The translations under genes were made by a program, and so were the position numbers. Positions 58,371 to 64,000 of a stretch of DNA of 64,000 bases are shown one piece after another (the stretch's first letter is position 1; each line of letters begins with the position of its first letter). A model generated the notes under the pieces. It made no database searches. It had not been told where the DNA came from and saw only the letters and a program-made list of their open reading frames with translations. The DNA is from Theocolax elegans (taxonomy: Eukaryota > Arthropoda > Insecta > Hymenoptera > Cerocephalidae), in assembly GCA_026168455.1 (NCBI GenBank), contig CM047429.1:6537125-6601124 (forward strand), read 5' to 3'.

Positions 58371-59773
58371 TGTGACGTGTCCACTGGGGATTAGGGTGGA
58401 GTCACGAAATAATACAAAAAAGAACAAATAAAACGATTGCAGGTTTATTGCACTCAAGGTGCTCAAGAGAAATACACGGCAAAGCAGCGGCTTTGCCGTT
58501 CAAAATTGCCAGTCACGTTGGCCGCGGTCGCTCGCGTTCGCGCAATTGCGGGCCGTCCCGCACCTAACCACGCGTCGCGCACACACACTTAAAGGACGCT
58601 GGACTTGGGAGGAAGGAGCACGGCTCACCTGGACGCTCGTCTCCTGGGTCCTCGGACACACACGTAGTTTATGAAAATTGCGGTATCTCGGGTCGCACGA
58701 TCGGTGGTCGGTCGCAGTCTGTGGAGTATCGGCACGCACGAAGCGAGAGAGTTTTCCCTCGGCGTATTGCGCAGGCGCGCCTACTCTCGCGTCTCGAGTC
58801 GTGCGCGCTCGGCTCAGTTCGTACTGGCCGCTCGGGCCGTGATTTCGCTGCCTCGACGGAGATGTCGTCGACGACGTTGACTTCGTGGTGCTGGATGGCG
58901 ATTGAGTAACTGCAGCCCTGCTGAGATTACTATCTGCGAGGTAAGCGTTTAAATCGTTCCATAGTACCTCGATGTTAATCCGAGCCCCTCGAGTTTCTTT
59001 ATTGCAGGTGCCGTATGTTATCAATACGGGATCTTCGGCTCGGAGTGTCCGGACAGCTGGAGCACATCGGCGTCTCATAACAGCCCTCAGTGAGCGGAGC
59101 CAGGCAGCGGTGAATCGTCGTCGTCGTATGGAGTGCCGCCAAGGTAATTTACCTACTTTCCTCGGGCTCTATCTAGATGTTTATTTGTGTCTGCCATAAC
59201 CTCAACTAGACATGTCATCTCCTTTCCTGTTGGTCCTATTGACATACCTGGGAGAAGCTATGCCTGGTTATAGCTTCTCCATCCTCGTTCCTTAGTAGTC
59301 GACCAACTTATTAATTGATTACCGTTTCAGGTACTCTAATTGGCAGTACACCATGGCTTGAGCGCAAGGGCGCTACCTCATTCCAAGGCCTGGAGTCTTT
59401 ACCTGGGCTGCTCAACCTCGGAGGCTTCTCTTGGGTGCTGGAGAGGGCAGTCAAGGCTGGATGGGACCTGGGGATATGATACGGGTCATTACTGGTGCTG
59501 GAGAAGACATAAGGATGCTGGATCAACGGAGCAGTGTGTGTGTGTGTGCCATTGTGCGCAGTCAGGAGTCGCATCTCCTTTGCTTCGGGTTCTGCTGCTT
59601 ACTACGCATTGTAAGCTTATATCGGTTGCACACATTCGCATATGTGTGTCTAATAGGACTTAATTGGTATGTATAGCACGCTTACTTCGCATAGTAAGCT
59701 TGACAGGTGCTATACAATACCTTGTCTCGCTAGTTTATTTCTAAGTGACATGTAGTGTAACTACAATGTCACA
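58371..59773 (-). repeat. 5' LTR of gypsy element 2
   Basis: 1403 bp, TGTGAC...GTCACA ends. Polyadenylation signal AATAAA on the sense strand at 58449-58444. Holds the hairpin at 59251-59280 and a palindrome near 59660-59715. On the opposite strand two GT-AG intron-like segments are seen (58941-59007 and 59144-59330). Confidence 0.95.
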
Positions 59774-60044
59774 ATTTTTACTATACTTCAGGAGCATAAT
59801 AAGTCTTAAAATACAAATAAATGAATGTACTATCAAATATTTTTTAATGACCAAATTTATTCTTCTAGATAACAAAATTATGTTTCTTTTGGCCCCCGAC
59901 AGGTTTATGGTCGAGCTTTTTGAGCCGAGATATGGCATTTTTTTAAAAAACGATGAAATGTAATACATGCAAATTTCTATATGACGTGTTTTTTTATTTT
60001 ATTAAAAATGCTATAACTCGGCTCAAAAAGTTCGGCATATACCT
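59774..60044. other. Host spacer with inverted repeat
   Basis: 59911-59944 is mirrored at about 60000-60035 (core CTTTTTGAGCCGAG), giving a 34-bp-armed inverted repeat with a 55-bp spacer. Its right edge abuts the solo LTR insertion. Confidence 0.7.
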
Positions 60045-60751
60045 TGTGACGTTGTAAAACGTACAACGCACAAGTACATGCACATGACTTATATTTACAA
60101 GTCATGTGCATGCATTATATTCACGTTACGTTAGATCGCGATCGCGTCGCAGGTAGCGAATCCCTCGCAGGCGGACCGAAGTGCACCGATGCACTTTCAA
60201 AGCGAAAATTGATACCCACGGTATGGGTATGTTTTAGCACGGAGCCGACGAACGACGCGACCGATACCCGACGGTAGTACGCGGACTACGACCGAGACCC
60301 CGGCCGAGAGGTATCGTGAGCCAAGGACCGAGCCCAGGTCGTCTCACGATACCTGGCGTATCCGCTGCTGATGACAACAAGACGGGAGGTTAGGCGGCGT
60401 CCTAACCTCAACCGTCACACGTGCTCAGCAGACGACGACGGCTGAGATGGCGCATGGGTGCGCGCACGCCCGAACTACGCACTACTAGTCGGGAGAGCCA
60501 GGGTGCTCCCCCACCTTACACCCGTATACCGGGGAACGCGGCACCGACGGCGACGATCGTGCGGCACTAGGCGTGGTGCGCGTGGAAGGGGGAAATCACT
60601 CGAGCAGCGAGACTGTTGCGCGCGCGAAGAGCTCGAGTGATCGACCGTAGTGGGATTATGGGTGGGAGCGCGCGGAGCGAGGGGAGCGCGAGTAGAGTAG
60701 GAGTCGCGGTATACCTAATGTATGCGTGCGAAGGTATACCGCGGCATACTA

Positions 60752-60796
<45 letters not shown>

Positions 60797-62036
60797 TATA
60801 TAGACGGCGCGCACACCTATGGATTGGTGTATATTTTTGTATATAGCGCGCACGGATATTAATATTAGATTGATTAGTTTAGCTAGTAGCGTCGTTAATT
60901 TTAAATAAAAATTAGGTAGATCCGTCGGTAGAGTTTGGGCGATTTTTAATAATTTTATAGTATGTATATAGTTGTAAATAGTTGTTGGAATTAAATATCA
61001 ATTATAGTATGAGTGTGTCGGGATAGTCAGTAGTAATTATATAGCCGGTAGGCACGGGGCGGCAGCACCGACTGGGTTACCGATATGGTAATTTATCATT
61101 TGTAATGCGCGCCTTCCGAGTGCCAGGGGATGATTGGTTGCGTGATCGACCCAATAATGAACATGTTGGTGGTGACGTAAACCACTATTATTGGGTAATC
61201 GGCCTTGACGGAAATAAGATCAAGGCTGACTACGCGTATCGTTCACGCAATCAACCACCCTAATCAACGCCGGTAGATAAGGAATATAGTAAGATAGAGC
61301 AGGATAGCGATAGGGTGGGGAGGAAAATCCTTAATTTTGGGGATCAAGCCACGCCGCGAGCCGGATGAAGAAGCCGGTCTCGACGATTCGCTACCTGATC
61401 GTCCGACGAGGCAGTCGTGTTTTTGCAGAGTTGTAGTTTTGTAGTTAGAGGCGAAGTAGCCATTTTTCGTAGTAGAGTAGAGTAGCGTTAGAGTTTGTAG
61501 TCGAGGTGTGAGTGGAGTTGTTTTGGAGCTGCGACTAGCTAATTAGGCGAGTAAATTTACGGTTAGCCCGACAGGCGGCCGAATTATTTTAAATATAATA
61601 TTGTTATATATATTTGCCGGACGGACGGAGTTGTGTGAGAGATTGTGTGCACGTGTGTGAGAGTCGGTCGCGGATCGCGGCTAATAATTGTGTCGGTGCC
61701 GGACTTATAATATTATTTTGAATTCTTGAATAAATGTTAGCTGTGATTATTATTGAATTCGTGAGTGTTATTTCATATTCCCTTTACTCTAAAAGCCGCC
61801 GGTTCCGAGGTGGTCAGCCGTCGGGATTCCCTCTGTGACGAGGAGTCGAGGTGAGGATTTGCCGGGTTGCCGAGTAGTGTTGTAAAGTAATTATTCATTT
61901 TTATTTAAATATCGCCAGGCGCCCAATTAAATACAAATCGGCGATATCTAGCCATTTTCAACGTCGCTACGACGGAACCTCCGTCGGCCTTTAATTTAAT
62001 TCAATTAAATTATTCCCGACGAAAAGTAGCGTCGCA
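60045..62036 (+). mobile_element. Solo LTR, 1.99 kb
   Basis: Starts TGTGACG and ends CGTCGCA, flanked by ACCT on both sides (60041-60044 and 62037-62040). GC-rich with a long TA run (about 60753-60795) and AATAAA at about 61730. No coding sequence. Its 3' end (tcccgacgaaaagtagcgtc) resembles the end of the LTR at 9323-10341 in layout only. Confidence 0.7.
60753..60795. repeat. (TA)n microsatellite in the solo LTR
   Basis: About 21 TA units with one GA interruption. Confidence 0.95.
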
Positions 62037-62040
62037 ACCT

Positions 62041-63433
62041 ACACTAATAAATGATGAAAATCCAAAAAAAAGTTTTTTACTTTCTTCAATTGATTTCCTA
62101 TAGGTTGACGTGTACGTTTCCGAACTAAAAACTTTACTTTTGAATAGAGCAGGCACAATTCACTCTTTGTCCACTATGGTTCGTGGAATTTTCCACAGTA
62201 TGACCTTTTTAAAAAATTAAAGGTATTTTGTCCTCGACATCCGGTTTGCACTACTCAGTAAGGAACTGGCGATCTTACCTTAGACGTTTGCAACTTTTAT
62301 TTGAAGATGTACAGTAAGAAAATAATATGTATTTTTGTTGTTGCATTTGCTACTGTATTATCTTTGAATAATTGCCCGTGTAATTAGATATTTCACAAAA
62401 AAAAATGAAAAGTCGTTTAATAAAAATATTGAAAACATCGAAATTAGAAATATTTCCATTAAGACGACGACAAAGACTCTTCAAAAATATAAATTTCTAT
62501 AGAGGCTTCGGCGTCGCCTTAATTACATCGTATGAAACAACTTCAAATGCTGTATTTGAATGTATGTATCAAAAGAATTGACATTTTTTTAAATGAATAT
62601 TGATCATATAGATATTCTTTAACTTAATAATAATAAATGAAAGACTATACGCACTTAAAATATCAAAGCATTTAAATTTACACTTCGTATGCTTTAAATA
62701 GCTAGCAAATTCTTAAAAAATTAATAATTATGGTATTTACAGTATCAATGATAATAAAAATTTGAGTAGTGAAAAACCGTATACTAAAGATAGCACAGTC
62801 AAGCGTAAATGTAGCAAATTATTCATAGAAAAAATGGACAATATGGATACAAAATCATTTGTAACAGAATGAATCTTTGCCAAGTTATTGTTCAGATTCC
62901 AGGACTCGGTCCGGAAGGTATCTGCAATAAATAACAATAATTTAATTTTAAAGAATATCTATATTTAAGGTATAATTTACAAATTGACGTTTACAAGCTA
63001 CAGATTATTAAAAAGATATTGCTTCAAGCTGTTTTTAAACTTCTGGTGTAATAGTTTGATTGCCGCGCGAATGTTTATTTTATTCTCGCGGCTGCTCAGC
63101 GGTACGGTTGAACTTACCATATTCAAATAAACGTATATTTCCCACGTTGTGGCGGCAGTTACCTGTCCGCTGTATCAAAGCTGTTTAGTGTTAGTCTGAA
63201 ACCAAGGTCCGATTTCAGATAACAACCAGGTAAAAATCAAATCTGAAATTGTCCGCGAAATAGGGATATCGCGATGTGCATTTGTCAATTAAAAATATAT
63301 GTGCTCTTAGGATCACGAAAGGAATTGTACGTGAATTAAAATTCAATTAGTCGAAAACCGGATTAAATTTGTATTAAAAAATTGAATTTATTGAAACAAA
63401 TATAAAAATAAATAACAGACAAAATAAATATTT
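62041..63433. other. Intergenic DNA, no gene seen
   Basis: AT-rich. A hairpin GCCGCGCGA/TCTCGCGGC is at about 63062-63092. No recognised coding sequence. Confidence 0.5.
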
Positions 63434-63560
63434 GTCGCCGAGGTGTACGCTTTAAATCACAAGTCGGTAAACGGCCGACTTGTAAAGAGAGAGGGGAAAA
63501 TACCGCGAACTAAAATAATATACACGGTTAAAGGGACTGGTATAGCGCAATGAATAAATT
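63434..63560. repeat. Dispersed repeat with hairpin, copy 2
   Basis: Nearly the same as 27795-27925, including the stem ACAAGTCGG/CCGACTTGT and the end gggactggtatagcgcaa. Confidence 0.8.
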
Positions 63561-63627
63561 ATTTATTTTTTATTAATTGCACAGGCGCACAAAAATGTGG
63601 CAAGACCAAGAGAGTAGAGGTATTATT

Positions 63628-63850
63628 TCTCATGTATTTTGACGCGCTGAAACCGAATCCGAGCGCAGAATTGCTCTAGAACCCTTCATTTCTTTTAAAA
63701 TGAAGAAAAACCACTTGGAAAATCGGAATATTTAATTTTTAGAAAGAAGAAAGTGGGTGAGTGTTCAGTGTAATAGATTAAGAAATTTAAAACATACTAA
63801 AATATCATATTTCATGTATTTTCACACGCTGAAACTGAATTTGGAATTTA
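63628..63850. repeat. Direct repeat around catgtattttcacacgctgaa
   Basis: The phrase CATGTATTTTgACgCGCTGAAACcGAAT at about 63632 recurs with three changes at about 63815. No gene seen through to the end of the window. Confidence 0.6.
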
Positions 63851-64000
63851 TTTAACACGTAAGCTCTTTGAATTCGGCAAATATGCTAGAAAACTGTGAA
63901 AATTGCTGAAAATTGTGAAAATTTGCATTAAAGAGTCCGTAGGTCCTTAAAATTTTGAAAAGATTGTAAAAAACTATGAGAAATCTCAAAAAAATCCTAA

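Larger units (their letters stand above)
46358..59773 (-). mobile_element. Ty3/gypsy LTR retrotransposon 2, young
   Basis: The two LTRs (46358-47780 and 58371-59773) are nearly identical outside 46358-46610, start and end with the inverted termini TGTGAC/GTCACA, and are flanked by ATTT (46354-46357 and 59774-59777). A PBS, a PPT, gag, zinc knuckle, protease, RT, RNase H and integrase lie between on the minus strand. A 1.7-kb internal tandem duplication doubles part of the integrase region. Confidence 0.95.

Overview
This is eukaryotic, almost certainly arthropod DNA, and the transposon mix fits a hymenopteran; I cannot name the species. The evidence is dense LTR, LINE and DDE transposons with target-site duplications, AT-rich microsatellites, GT-AG intron signals and a recognisable but broken KRR1 (ribosome assembly) gene. 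I see no intact host gene, no operons, no CRISPR and no rRNA. The window is a nest of mobile elements of several ages.

Layout. 1-10341: a decayed Ty3/gypsy element on the + strand (leader, gag, zinc knuckles, protease, RT, RNase H, integrase, tail ORF, 3' LTR); its 5' LTR lies outside the window. 10580-12960: two degraded LINE fragments. 13020-16290: a degenerate A/T-rich satellite. 16736-17911: an inverted repeat with a tRNA-derived SINE in its loop. 17985-19300: three tandem pieces of a KRR1 pseudogene (- strand), the third broken by an R1-like LINE (about 19300-22570). 22570-28700: AT-rich intergenic DNA with a LINE tail, a palindrome, more satellite and a possible small secreted ORF. 28704-33391: a solo LTR (TSD GTAC) split by a young LINE (28771-32148, 14-bp target duplication, open 1032-codon ORF). 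33520-34020: a pogo/Tigger-like relic. 34170-38230: a DDE transposon with long inverted repeats and a SWIM zinc finger. 38488-38752: a foldback MITE. 39850-40380: an unrecognised exon-like piece. 41350-43300: a R1-like LINE relic (- strand). 44040-44790: a LINE 3' tail and an Ulp1-like fragment. 44820-59773: a young Ty3/gypsy element on the - strand with matching LTRs, TSD ATTT, PBS and PPT, but carrying two tandem duplications. 60045-62036: a solo LTR with TSD ACCT. The last 2 kb holds only small repeats.

How it works together. The gypsy elements and the LINEs encode their own copying machinery; the young gypsy element and the 28.8-32.1 kb LINE are the only nearly intact ones. Observations most worth a second look: a family of seven leader hairpins with a shared UUWGU loop in the old gypsy element; a nonamer (TCCAGCACC on the sense strand) spread through LTR, leader and coding parts of the young gypsy element; a perfect histone-type 3' stem-loop inside the DDE transposon; a GGGAAAC slippery site before pol; and strong antisense introns in the young LTR. 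Several duplications and single-base indels look like long-read assembly problems and should be checked before they are interpreted biologically.
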